64,000 bases of DNA, from the NCBI GenBank assembly GCA_001931905.2, contig MSJI02000850.1:1-64000 (forward strand), read 5' to 3'. Below the pieces are notes generated by a model. The model was given only the letters and a program-made list of their open reading frames with translations. It had not been told where the DNA came from and did not search any database. This document shows positions 22,737-33,519 of the stretch, in pieces. Source of the DNA: Cladosporium sp. IMV 00045 (lineage: Eukaryota > Ascomycota > Dothideomycetes > Cladosporiales > Cladosporiaceae). Numbering within the stretch: the stretch's first letter is position 1; every line of letters starts with the position of its first letter. The position numbers were made by a program, and so were the translations under genes.

Positions 22737-23582
22737 GGTTGCTGGTGGTGAGGCTTTCTTCTTGTATGGGTGAAAGTGGACGGAAGGTGGTGAGGCTGGG
22801 TTGGGGTTTTGGGCGAGCGGGCGATAGAGGATGGACTCGAGTGGGGGTCGGTATAGCGGGGCAGGCCAGACGTGTTGAAGTGTTAGACTTCCAAATGATG
22901 GATGTCGGGAGATGTGTTCTTCAAGAGTCCGTCGAAAGTGCTAGATTTGGGCGAGAAGGCGAATGTGATCGTGTCTTGTGTCATGTGAAGGTTGGGTTTT
23001 GAAGGATGATACTTGGGTGCTGGAGGGAAGTCAGGCAGACCGGTTCCAGAGTTCAAAGGCGGCATGGGCGGGCTTTGAAATGCAGGGTCGAAGAACCTTG
23101 ATCAAAGCCTTTGTGCCAATGACGGAATGCGGAATGAAACACGGAATCTTTGTTTTTGCAAATCTTCGGATACTTCACTTCAGCTGATCATAATGTTACA
23201 AATGATAGGCATCTTCCAATTATCAGGTGCCAACAATCTGTAGTAAGAAGCGATCACCGGACGCAAGCCAAAACGCCATCACTCGTTGGCGAAACGTGAT
23301 GACAGGTCAGGCACATGCTATTGCCTTTACTGGAAGACAATGGACCTGTAAAAATCTAAACGATCCAACAACCTCATTCCAAAGCTCAAAACATAGTCTC
23401 ACGGTCTCTAGTACATCGTCCGTACAATAGACCACTACGGGAAATATCAGTAAAACGTTAAGTAATCCAAAATGAGTCTTTCATTAAACAACAACGCCAC
23501 CGTTAACCAAACCCACAGACAAAATCGAAATCATGGGTATCATCAATTCTTACCAAACTCATCAACGCAACTCACCCAAACG
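22737..23582. other. Intergenic: CDC34 upstream region
   Basis: 846 bp between the CDC34 start and the 3' end of the DUF1399-like gene, both on the minus strand. The right half is relatively A/T-rich. No gene is recognised. Confidence 0.5.
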
Positions 23583-26012
23583 CTAAGTACCACCACCACC
23601 GGCACAGCCGCCAACGCCACTCACTCCTCCTCCACAACCACCACTGAGGGACTGACCACCCGAACAACCTAGAACCACAGTAAGTACATGAACATCAAAG
23701 CAGCATAATCGATAAACTCACCACCAGTGACTCCACCCACACACTGTCCCGCACCACACGCCCCCGCCGAAACGGCACCAGAACACGTCCCATTCGCACA
23801 AGCACCACCATGACTGAGAGCCATACAACCCGGCGTCGCTGGGTAGTACATCGGCGTCCAGGGAACGTACCCGTACGCCGGCATATACACCGGATGACCC
23901 CAGGCCGTCGACCAGTAGTAATCGTTACGCTGTGGCGCCCTATTTCCCTTCTTCCTCGCGCGCTCGCAAGCTTTCTGGTATGCCGCCTCCAATTTGGCCG
24001 CGTGCGCCGCCGCGCTCGCTGTGTACTCCGGGTCGTCGGTTGGGTTGACGGCGCTGTGAGCGGAGATGTGGACGGATTTCTTGGGGTCCTGCTCCACGTC
24101 GTGCAGTTTCTCCTTGCCTTTTGAGGAGAAGATGCGGGTCGCGGAGGAGGTGCTGCTCTCGCGGATGGCTTCGCAGTACCAGCACGTGCATTCCGAGTAC
24201 TTGTCGCCGTAGAGTTTTTCGTACGTCTTGCTGGTCCAGGCGAAGGCGGTGTCGAGTTTGGTCGCTGCTACTTTATCGTCGTGGTCGATGAATTGTCTGG
24301 TCTTCTCGACGCTGTACTTCAGGTAGCTGGGAGGATTCAGTTGGTGCGTGTGCCATGCTAGGTCGACATCGAGGGTGGGCACGGCCATTTGGTCTGGTTG
24401 GTCCATCAGTTTGACGAAACGCTCGTACTTCAAGATCAGACGTGCCATGGTGGCGGGCAGAGCCGGAGAGTGTAGCCAGTCGATGTTGTGCATTTTCTCG
24501 ATGAAGCCACCCTGTCTGACCACGGCGCCAACAAGATCAAGAGCAAAAGGTGATGAATTCTCCCAGTAACGGCTCATCATCTTTCGGAAACCTACACGCT
24601 CCAGCCGGGTCAGTTTCCCGCTGGCGGCGTCACGAGCCAGTTTCATGTACTTTCGATTCTCTGAAATGGTCTCCCCAATAGTGTCGCGGATGCGCGCTAT
24701 GCTCTGATTTAACCCTTCACCACGGAGGCTGGGCTGGTCCAGGATCTTCTGGCCTAAGCCGCGAGATATAAGAGCATTGATCCTTGTGAACACATTTTTC
24801 CATCCCATGTCCTGCATGATTCCGATCCGGAATGGGAAGCCCCTCATGCCGAGAATGGTGCCTGGCATGGGTGTGCCGTTCGTTAAGAGCTCTTTGACAT
24901 CTTCACGGAACCTGCCAGCTCGTAGGACGTTGTGCGTGATCCTGGTCTCGCAGTTCAGGCAGATTGTGCTAAGGTCATGATCACAGTAGCCCATCCCTGA
25001 TGCGAGCATGGCATCGATGTTCTCGCTAAGAGTCCGTGTTGGTCCGTCTGCTTCAGGCTCAAAGTTTCCGCAGGTTGTCCAAGGAACAGTCGAGGTTGTT
25101 TCGCAATTGGGACATACTATCTTCTTGACGTCGTCATCTATGAAACTGTCCCACTATCGACCATGGTCACATGTTAGCATTGCTTTGAACCTGTGGCTAG
25201 CGTGCACTTACGTAGCGTCCAGTCAAACGAGTGAAGGCGCCCTCGGTGGAGGCGGCAACTTCCAACTTGAAAGTAGAAGCATTGATGCACGCAGCGATAG
25301 CATTCCAAGGCATCCTGAGATTCCAAAGCGCCATTCTTCCGAGTCGGATGCAGTCCTCCAGGTAAGCTCTGGGGTTGAGCATGTACGCATGCCAAACCAT
25401 CAGGACATCGATTGGAGGCAAGCTTGCGGCTGTGATCGGCAGCAAATGCTCTTTTACATACTGAGGTTCGGTGATAAGGCCAGCCGTTCCATCTCGTTCG
25501 ATCTGAGCCATATTGGGCAATGTTTCCACCGGGACAATAGCAGACACCCAAGCGTGGAAGCGGTCGACGGCGCGGGCGACGTATACGGCCCAACGTTTCT
25601 CAGCGAATTTGGAAAGGAGATCGCGAGCTCTGTCATCTTTCTCAAGGCTGGAAGATCGCGCAAGGTCGATGATTCTGTCGTCGTTGATTCCAAAAAGACC
25701 GTCCCTCGAGCTGATGGATTGCTTGAGTCGATAAAAACACTCGAGAACTTTGAGGTGAGCGATCGTTTCGTTTACTTGCGGGTTCTCCAAAGTGGGAGCG
25801 TCTGACAAGTTGAGATTGGCGAATCCGGCCGTGTAGTCAGGTGGTGGGAGATCGTCCTCATCTTCGCGGTAGTCTGGAGGTGGAGGTTGCGTTACAGCGT
25901 ACGCGGGCACTGGGTCTGAAGACTGGCCGCTGGCTTCGTTTGCTGCTGCTTCTGCTTTGGCCTCTTCGGCCTTTTCAGAGCGGGAGAATAGAGCAGAGAG
26001 TCTGCTGGGCAT
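23583..26012 (-). CDS. Glycine-rich domain-containing protein (GRDP/DUF1399-like)
   Basis: Three exons, 26012-25212, 25153-23722 and 23668-23583, give 772 residues; introns are 58 and 53 nt with GTAAGT and GTGAGT donors. The N-terminus is Ala/Pro-rich with PPPPDY and PPPDYT motifs. A conserved core carries VLMVWHAYMLNPRAYLEDC near residue 205 and a second copy, DLAWHTHQLNPPSYL, near residue 490. This WH-x3-LNP signature is what defines the DUF1399/glycine-rich-domain family known from plants and fungi, where the biochemical role is unsettled. Between the copies are two CxxC pairs (VCPNCE, ICLNCE). The C-terminus is Gly/Cys/Ala-rich, and the short last exon adds about 28 residues that are mostly Gly. 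Some databases label such proteins sulfonate dioxygenases; I see no support for that here. Confidence 0.8.
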
Positions 26013-27315
26013 ATTGTTGGTGATGCTAGAGAATACCTACAGATTACTTACAGAGCAACATGGTGTCAAAGGCGACCAGCAAATATTTAATAATATCATT
26101 CCTCTCGCCGGAAGGAGACGCTCCGTGCGGTGGCGCCAGTAGCTGACATGCCCACATCTGCGAACCGCTGCTTCGCCTTCGACGCGAAGGGCGTCACGAA
26201 GGATGGAATGCGTGCCGGACGACATGGAGGGTGCTCTGAACAACGATGAATTGGCCAGGCATCGTGGCTGAACTCAAGCCGTCTCTGCGCTAGAAGAAGC
26301 AAGATTGTCTTTGAAGGAAGCTTGGCGTTTCTATTACGAGGGTGGTGGATCCCGTTTTTCAGCAGGGCTGTGATTTTACGAAAGATATGACCATTAGTTC
26401 AAAGTGTAGTGATGAACTGAGATTGTCCTCGGCAAGGATAGCGTGCCGTCAATCCGGATGACCCTGGTCAGTTGCGAGAGTCTTCAAGCAAGAGTGACTT
26501 CAGAAAAGCACCGCCCACACAGTGAGGCTGAGCAGTCATCTGGTGCCCTCACATGCATTGAAGGCTTGAAGGCGTCTTGAATTTCGCTGAAGCGAGATAT
26601 GATCTGAGCGCCATATGCATATGGTGTTATACGATGCAGGGTAATGTTCTTCCGATTGGTGTCATCCAGTCTCGAGCCAGTACAGATCTCTTTTGGCAGT
26701 AGACTACGATTGGTTGCTCAAGTACCGACGAATGCTAGAGCCCATCATATACTAGACAGATTGGCAGAGAACATGCACTCGAAGATACGGAAGGGTATGT
26801 AGAAAGCGTGTCCTAATGCCATGCACCCTGAGCGACCACATGGCAATATTTGTAGGCAACAACATAAATCTCATGCACTGCAGCTCGCTTATCAGGTCTA
26901 CATGATCTTAAGTCACTTGATCCAAGTCATAACCTTTTGATATCCAATCGCTACAAGCGAGCGCAGATGGTATTGACGGAAAGACTGATGTCGGATAATA
27001 TATGTTGGTTACGGCGTCTCTAGAATTCTGCTGATTGTACATGGCGTCCTCGCAATTTGTTCCTGGTATTGTGATTGCCGGCTATACGCTTGTATGCGAT
27101 GGTCTACTGTTGGTCTAGTGTAACAGCCATTGGGCTTGATATCTGCCTGCAGATGCAGTGCCCTGCATTTTCTGGAGCCTTTCTTGGCCATCATTCTCTC
27201 CCCACGGCTGCATGAGAGCCAAGGCTCGCTCACTTCCATTCAGACTGTGAAGCCATCGCGTGTGCATGTCTATCATCGCGTCGTTGCTTATATGGCGCAT
27301 CCTTGCTCTAGAAGC
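26013..27315. other. 1.3 kb intergenic region upstream of the GRDP-like gene
   Basis: No open frame with coding character on either strand and no RNA gene recognised. The sequence is less G/C-rich than the flanking genes. It could hold degenerate remnants, but nothing can be named. Confidence 0.45.
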
Positions 27316-27969
27316 TTACAGTTGCTTGCCCATAAACTTGCGCTTCTGGAAGCTGAGCCACCACTGCCAAGTGCATTAGTATGAGGATGCGCTGGCTTTC
27401 GACATTGGTGGAGCCGTAGCAACGCATGCTGTATGAAGACTTACCTTGCTTGGTTGTCCAGAAGGATCCGCGTACACTCTGTTCAGAAGCCTGACCGCCA
27501 GCTCCTGCCTCATCTGCATGATGTATTGCCTCAGCGCCTCAGCCTCATTTCTGTCCCTCGGTGCCTCATATGCCTGGTTCAAAGGGAAGCCTGCGTCTCC
27601 GGGAATAGCAAAGTTGGTGTCCAGCGAAACGTTGAAGACAGCTTTCTCCGCCTCTCTCCGTGCCATACCAGGCCTAATCTTGGACAGCGCTTCGCTCACG
27701 AACAGGATGCCATAGATCAACACGCGGTCCGCAGGGCCCTTGATCTCGAAGTTGCGGAAGAAGGTGTTGGCGCGGAAGAGGGAGAGGATCTCGTCGAGAG
27801 GGTCGTAAGATTCCGAGGAAGGGTCTACGTCGAGCTCAGAGATATCTGCCGGAAGGGCAGGAAGTTGCTGCGCAGGGCCTCTGGTGCGGATTCTCAGAGG
27901 AAGCAGAGCGAAGTTGCCAATAAGCTGTTGGTTGGGCTCCTCAAGGAAGATGGAGTGGTAGGCAGGCAT
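27316..27969 (-). CDS. ARC18: Arp2/3 complex subunit 3 (p21-Arc)
   Basis: Subunit of the Arp2/3 actin-nucleating complex at cortical actin patches. Exon 1 is 27969-27445 (175 codons), the intron 27444-27364 (GTAAGT, branch ACTAAT), exon 2 27363-27316 (15 residues plus TAA). 190 residues, slightly longer than yeast Arc18 (178). Conserved landmarks are the start MPAYHSIF, GNFALLPLRIRTRGPAQQ, DEILSLFRANTFFRNFEIKG, DRVLIYGILF, and the spliced C-terminus PSKWWLSFQKRKFMGKQL. Without splicing the C-terminus would be non-conserved, so the small last exon is well supported. It diverges from RFC3 over 387 bp. Confidence 0.95.
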
Positions 27970-28356
27970 GATTGCGTTGTCGGCTCGGTAGCCTCAAATT
28001 GGGATGTGTAGGTCGGTACTGGTATGGCTTGGAGTAGAGTTGCAAGACCGGATTCGAGTATTAACGCTTCAGTGGTCGTAATGTGAAGTCCAATGTTAGT
28101 GGTGGCCTGGTTACAGCTTGCGCATGGAGATGAGATGGAGATGCGAGCTGGCTGACTGCGGGGACTGACGTGTTGTACAGTACATCTGAGCATGGATTTT
28201 GCTTTGAAGTGAGAACAATACAGCATGCTATGCTAAAGCACCTCGCGTGCCTTGGACGCGTCTTTGATTGTTCGACGACGGCCAAAGCGACTGCTCTGAA
28301 GAGCGAAACACGCATACACATACAGCTCAGAACAACATATCATCACCCTCACAACA
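27970..28356. promoter_or_regulatory. Divergent promoter region ARC18/RFC3 with MCB site
   Basis: Contains ACGCGT at 28256-28261, about 100 bp upstream of the RFC3 start. This is the exact MluI cell-cycle box bound by MBF in front of S-phase genes. A palindrome TGTAC-A-GTACA lies at 28174-28184. Confidence 0.55.
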
Positions 28357-29547
28357 ATGTCCGACTACGAAGATGACATGGACGTCGATGTCCAGAAGCC
28401 TACTGACGACGTCCAATTTTCCTCTGCCAACACCGGAAACAAAGGCAAGCGAAGTGCTGCCAATCTCCCCGTAGAGATCGAAGACAACCTACCATGGGTT
28501 GAGAAATACCGCCCCAACTCTCTGTCTGATGTGAGCGGACATCAAGACATTCTTTCCACAATTAACAAATTCGTCGATGCCAACCGACTGCCTCACCTTT
28601 TGCTCTACGGACCGCCTGGTACGGGAAAGACATCGACGGTCCTCGCTCTGGCACGCAAGATTTATGGAAACAAAAACATGCGACAAATGGTGCTCGAGTT
28701 GAACGCCTCCGACGACAGAGGTATTGACGTGGTGCGAGAGCAGATCAAGACGTTCTCCTCCACCAAGCAGATATTTGCCGGCAGCTTCGACAAGAGCAAC
28801 CAGGACAGCATTGCAAACTTCAAGCTCATCATCCTCGACGAGGCGGATGCTATGACTTCAACGGCGCAGATGGCTCTGAGACGAATCATGGAGAAGTACA
28901 CTGCAAACACCAGATTTTGCGTCATTGCCAACTACACACACAAGCTCAGTCCTGCGCTGCTGTCAAGATGCACAAGGTTCCGTTTTTCGCCATTGAAAGA
29001 GCAGGACATCAGAGTGCTGGTGGACAAGGTGGTGGAGGCAGAAGGTGTGAACATCGCGCCCGACGCAGTAGACAGCCTTGTCACCTTGTCAAAGGGTGAC
29101 ATGAGACGGGCTTTGAACGTCCTCCAAGCCTGCCATGCAAGCAGCACTCCTCTCCACGTGCCCGGAGAGCCCATGAAAGAGGAGAAAGACATCCAACGCG
29201 AGTTGATCACGCAAGAGACCATCTACGATTGTATCGCGGCTCCACACCCGGGCGACATTGCAAGCATTGCGCAAACGCTGCTCACCACCTCGAACATCGG
29301 CTCCTGCCTGAACACCATCAACACGCTCAAGAAGTCCAAGGGTCTTGCTCTGGCTGATATCCTCACGGCGCTGGGCGACTACCTCGCAGAAGTTGATGTA
29401 CCCGCCCAGACTCGCGTGGCATGGCTTGAAGGCCTGGCCGAAATTGAGTATCGTCTCAGTGGTGGTGGCAGTGAGAGCGTGCAGACAGGTGGGCTTGTGG
29501 GAGTCGTCAGAAATGGAGTGGGTATGATGGAGAAAGCTAAAGCTTAG
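28357..29547 (+). CDS. RFC3: Replication factor C subunit 3 (clamp loader AAA+ ATPase)
   Basis: Small subunit of the RFC clamp loader, which opens PCNA and places it on primer-template DNA; it is also shared with checkpoint and cohesion loaders. 396 residues, one exon, a little longer than yeast Rfc3 (340) because of an acidic N-terminal extension (MSDYEDDMDVDVQ). AAA+ motifs in order are PWVEKYRP, Walker A LLYGPPGTGKTS, ELNASDDRGIDVVR (RFC box), Walker B IILDEADAMT, and the SRC arginine-finger motif ALLSRCTRFRF. The C-terminal collar domain follows. RFC3 is preferred over RFC2/4 because of the ELNASDDRGIDVVREQIKTF pattern and overall resemblance to human RFC5. Confidence 0.93.
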   Translation: MSDYEDDMDVDVQKPTDDVQFSSANTGNKGKRSAANLPVEIEDNLPWVEKYRPNSLSDVSGHQDILSTINKFVDANRLPHLLLYGPPGTGKTSTVLALARKIYGNKNMRQMVLELNASDDRGIDVVREQIKTFSSTKQIFAGSFDKSNQDSIANFKLIILDEADAMTSTAQMALRRIMEKYTANTRFCVIANYTHKLSPALLSRCTRFRFSPLKEQDIRVLVDKVVEAEGVNIAPDAVDSLVTLSKGDMRRALNVLQACHASSTPLHVPGEPMKEEKDIQRELITQETIYDCIAAPHPGDIASIAQTLLTTSNIGSCLNTINTLKKSKGLALADILTALGDYLAEVDVPAQTRVAWLEGLAEIEYRLSGGGSESVQTGGLVGVVRNGVGMMEKAKA

Positions 29548-29905
29548 AAAGAATGGAGGATAATGAAGTACGCCTTGGGTGATTGGTGTAAGCATACCTT
29601 ACAGTTGGGTGGGTTTGTCTGTTTCAGCGAGGAGTTTTGGGCGTTCTTCAATTGCATGATTGCACATCACAAAATAACATAACGCAGAACGACTCGAATG
29701 CGGTATAGTTGGTCTTGAAATTCGGTATGAAGAGGTACTTCTCTGCCAACCTCGTGCATACGCTATAAACTTTCATGGTCTTCTAATACTTCCAATTATT
29801 AAAGAAGGCTGACGCGAGGATCAGTCTTCCCCCATGCCTCAATAGCGCGCCCACAGAGCTCATCAACGGAACGCAGCCCTCCTTCTCACCCACTCGAACA
29901 TCAGA
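29548..29905. other. Convergent intergenic region RFC3/SDR
   Basis: 358 bp of 3' UTR sequence between convergent genes. Nothing recognised. Confidence 0.6.
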
Positions 29906-30864
29906 TCACTCCCTCCGCGAACCCTCCGCCAAATCAACCGCATTCTGCAAATCCCTACTGCCCACCAACTCCGCCACCTTAGCCATCGCCTCATTCATGC
30001 TCTGCTTCCCCTGAACCCCAACAGACCCCGCAGCAGGCAAAAGCACCGCCTCATCCACCTCCCAATACCTCCCTGCCTCGGAGTAAATCAAATGCCCTTT
30101 CCTCCCCTCCTCAGCCATGAGCAGCACCGCCGTCGGCGCAACTTCCTCCGCCGTCTGCACAACCCCTCCAGCCGCTACGATCAGCTCGGAAGGTATCAGC
30201 GGAGTCTCAGTCATATCCGGCGCGATCGCGTTGATCCGCACCGGCAGACCGGAGAGCTCCAGCGCAGCGTCCATGCTGCGCATGAAGCCCAGCACGCCGT
30301 GCTTGGATGTCGCGTAGTCGGGCGAGGCGACGCGCTGGAAAGCCGTGCTCGAGGCTGTGATGACGATGCTTCCGCCGCGAGGCTGTCGGCGCATGTGGTG
30401 CACGGCGAGGGTTGTAGTGTTGATCACGGCGCGGAGGTTGATGTCGAGGGTTAGGAAGCTGGGTTCGAGGAGGTCGCCGGCTGAGTCGAACTTCTCGTCG
30501 AGGTAGCTGGCGCGGTTGGCCACGCCGGCGTTGGCGAAGACGTGGTCGATGGTTGGGTGGGTTTGTTTGGCGAATTTGAAAAGGTTTGAAAGGTCGGTCC
30601 AGGATGTTACGTCTGTCTTTTGGAAGGATAGGGATGGGTGGGTGAGGTCTGGCGGTCTGAGGTCTCCCATGACCACGTGTGCGCCATTGTTGAGAAGCAA
30701 TTTGGTAGTCGCGAGGCCAATACCTGACGAGCCGCCTGTTGTTGATAGTCAGTCTGTATGTTTGCACGTCGATTCATATATACTAAGATGACGCTACCTG
30801 TGATAACGACCACGCTGTCTTTCAAAGAGTTTAAGTCGGTTTCTGCAATCGTGATTTCTGCCAT
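29906..30864 (-). CDS. Short-chain dehydrogenase/reductase
   Basis: NAD(P)-dependent oxidoreductase of the classical SDR family; substrate unknown. Exon 1 is 30864-30798, the intron 30797-30736 (GTAGCG...CAACAG, branch CTGAC), exon 2 30735-29906; 298 residues. The intron splits the cofactor motif, which after splicing reads VVITGGSSGIGLA (TGxxxGIG). Further motifs are MGDLRPPD (end of the second strand, suggesting NAD preference), HVFANAGVA (NAG), ITASS (catalytic Ser) and YATSK (catalytic Tyr and Lys). The C-terminal 60 residues extend beyond the usual 250-residue core. Resembles fungal SDRs often annotated as 15-hydroxyprostaglandin dehydrogenase-like. Confidence 0.9.
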
Positions 30865-31267
30865 TTTGCCTATGATTCCCGATTATCGGACGATATGAGA
30901 TGCTTTAAAAACTGAACGAGAGCAGTTGGATGGTCGTCATAACATGTGACAGATTCGGTATCTTTCTATCCGGAGCAGACCCACTTGGCTCATAAGACCT
31001 CCTCCTCTTTGATCCACGTTTCTGCAGATTGCAGCTAGTTGGTCAGCTCAAGCTGCGAGGATCGAAAATGTATTGTGATCATGATTTACGTTCGTTTAAC
31101 ATCTTGTACAGTTGGACACCTGTGAATACATGCAACAAAGCAGAAGACAGTTTGAAGTGCTGCATCCCTTTCGATTAGCCTACCTAGCATCTAGATACCA
31201 GTGACTTGCAATCTCATAAATAAAAAGCGCGCCTTCTATCACAATCGCTAACGCTTGACATTCCAAT
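30865..31267. other. Intergenic: SDR upstream region
   Basis: 403 bp between the SDR start and the 3' end of the secreted protein gene, both minus strand. No motif assigned. Confidence 0.5.
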
Positions 31268-32566
31268 CTAATCATCTTCACCGCCACCTCTCCAAGCCTT
31301 ATTCCACCAACCCCATTGCAGCCACCACGGCCAGTTACTTTCTCCCTGCGAAGACTCAAGAGGGGCTGGAGGTTGGATGCCCGAGCCGTCATAACCTCCA
31401 TATCCTGGACTACCCCATGGAGGTCGACCACTCACAGATGGCAGTGCTGTCGAAGAAGCGGTAGAGGTCTCACTCCCAGGCGTGTACAGGGGATTGCCCA
31501 TGGTGGCAAGCGAGCCCTCCCCGAATTGCGTGTGCGTGGAAAAACCCAATGGCGTGGTTTCCGCCGAATCGACTGCTGTTTGGGTCGTTACTCCAATGTC
31601 CGTGTCGACGGTGAAGTCTATAGCTGTTGTTGCTGGGCTTGGGACGCGGGTCAGGCTTCCTCCGTCGTATCTTGTCATGTTCAGATACGATGGGCGGGTT
31701 GAGATCGGTGGTCGTGGCAGGGGGTTTGTCGGGTAAGAGATATTCGACGGTGGAGGAACTCCCAGTCGCAAGAAAGCTAGGTGACCGGGATCCTCGATCT
31801 TGCCCACGATAGGACCAAGAGCAAGGACACATTCTTCAGTCGACCAGGAAGCTCCCAGGCAAGTCACGTTCCGTCCATCGCATCGAGCCAGGCATGAATT
31901 GGCTGTCAATGGCTCGGCGAATGCGAAGTCCAGAGCGGCGTCAAATTTGTATCCGCATTGAACAACATAAGTGACGTTGTGTGAGTCTGTGACGGTCTGA
32001 TTATTGCACGCAGGACAGGTAGGGTGAAAGAGTGAGCAGGTCTCGTTCCTCGAGGTGGAGCTGCTGTTGGTTGAATAGGTGATGTTGGGCCAGGTGAAGT
32101 TGGAATAGAATGGTTTCGGCGAATGGAAGGCGGCTGCGGGTGGATATGACGGAGCGTATGCAACCGGCTCAGTAGGAGTTGAGCCCGGAAGGTCTATGAG
32201 GGTCGATGGACTTGAGAGATCTGGATCGACGCTGCTCGACACTTGCGTCGGATAGTATGGTAGTATCGAGAAGACGGGCTGTTCGGTTGTTGTTGATTCT
32301 GAGGGAAATACAGAGCTGTCGCTAGCTGTTGAAGAGCCCGCCCAGGTATAAGAGAACACCGGACTGAAAGTAGTTGATTCTCGATGATTGTCTTCAATCT
32401 CCACGCTCGTTGACGGTGACTGGGAGCGAGTTGATGAGTATGCCACTGGCACGACCGTTATGGTCGAGACGACAGTGGTCCTGGCCGAGGACTCATCGTC
32501 TTGTGCTTGGACGAGGAGAGGGAAGCAACATACGGCAAATAAGCTGTACGCGAACTGTCGAATCAT
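31268..32566 (-). CDS. Secreted Ser/Thr-rich protein with Cys-rich core and Trp-rich C-terminus
   Basis: 432 residues if it starts at 32566; an in-frame ATG at 32608 exists, but the downstream one gives a clean signal peptide (MIRQFAYSLFAVCCFPLLVQAQ region). A Ser/Thr/Pro-rich stretch, probably O-glycosylated, covers about residues 25-165. The core at about 170-255 has eight cysteines and many N-glycosylation sequons (NFT, NIT, NET, NQT, NVT, NMT); it resembles fungal PAN/apple-like modules, but this is tentative. A second Ser/Thr/Pro-rich part follows, ending in an unusual tail with many Trp (NWPWWLQWGWWNKAW) and then GGGEDD. No GPI signal or membrane anchor is clear. Function unknown; a cell-wall or secreted role is inferred. 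Confidence 0.72.
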   Translation of the reverse strand: MIRQFAYSLFAVCCFPLLVQAQDDESSARTTVVSTITVVPVAYSSTRSQSPSTSVEIEDNHRESTTFSPVFSYTWAGSSTASDSSVFPSESTTTEQPVFSILPYYPTQVSSSVDPDLSSPSTLIDLPGSTPTEPVAYAPSYPPAAAFHSPKPFYSNFTWPNITYSTNSSSTSRNETCSLFHPTCPACNNQTVTDSHNVTYVVQCGYKFDAALDFAFAEPLTANSCLARCDGRNVTCLGASWSTEECVLALGPIVGKIEDPGHLAFLRLGVPPPSNISYPTNPLPRPPISTRPSYLNMTRYDGGSLTRVPSPATTAIDFTVDTDIGVTTQTAVDSAETTPLGFSTHTQFGEGSLATMGNPLYTPGSETSTASSTALPSVSGRPPWGSPGYGGYDGSGIQPPAPLESSQGESNWPWWLQWGWWNKAWRGGGEDD

Positions 32567-33519
32567 CGTTGCAATCTTTGCGAGTTGAAGAGGGAGATCA
32601 ATGAACAAGATTCTCTGTCCATTGCTTATAATATCGAGATGCTGTCAAGGCGACCCTGTTGCATCATTCAGACACGTTGGGACGTCAGGAATGCGGAATA
32701 GTAGAAGGGAATGAGGATATCCGTTGGATGGGAGAAGTCGAGTGAGCTTGTGCGCAAGGAACGTGAAGAGGTTGGACCTAGACCTTAAAACGTCTTATCA
32801 TTTGGACGCACAAGATGCAAGAAGCTTGAAATAGTGATCAAATAGTCTGTTGTTCCCATTCCAGTAGCAGCATGAGTGTCGGATGTCGTGCCCGGGTCAT
32901 GATCCGAAGGTTCCCATTGCGATACTGCTTCTCTGTGAGTCGTCCCTTGAAGAGCGAATGGGAATAATCTCAAACTGAATGGTGTAGCGACAGCGCCATG
33001 TCAGCAGCAATATATAGGTACAGATAGATATCACAAAACATTGTCGATCACAAGGTCTTCTCTGGATCACTCTGGTAAGTTCGTCGTCGTCTCGAATCGC
33101 TCGCAGATGACAGTAATATGTTGGACGACGAACTAGAAGAAAGTCAAGTTGGTCGCAGTATCAACTTGAATCGAGAATGCTGATGTCGATGTCGATGTCG
33201 ATATTGATGTTGATGTATAGAGGACTTCGGCAGCCCCTTTCCCGTCAGCCGAGACTCCACGCCGTTTGTTGTGAAGCTTGTTTCGCAGCGCATCTCGTTT
33301 CTTCGAGACAAGGGACCCCCGTGTCTTCCAATTCACTCTCTATCAGGCATGCTGTGTTTTCGGCGAGGCGAAGTCTTGGTATAGACCGCACAAAAGCAGA
33401 CAGCCGCGCGACACTCACCTACAACCGATCCTCGATCTTCCGCCCCGACGCGCGCGAACACGAAATACCCGTCTCTTGCCTCTCGACACAATCACCTGCG
33501 AATCACCCAGCTGCTCATA
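32567..33519. other. Divergent intergenic region with hexanucleotide repeat
   Basis: 953 bp between the secreted protein (-) and ERF4 (+). Holds a short GATGTC/GATATT/GATGTT hexamer array at about 33181-33215. No other site assigned. Confidence 0.5.
33181..33215. repeat. Imperfect TGATGTCGATGTC hexamer repeat
   Basis: About six units of GATGTC drifting to GATATT and GATGTT, upstream of ERF4. It lies outside any predicted coding exon. Confidence 0.7.

Noticed and set aside
32567..32608. Upstream ATG for the secreted Ser/Thr-rich protein
   Set aside because: It would place 14 extra residues before a clean signal peptide, so the downstream ATG is preferred.
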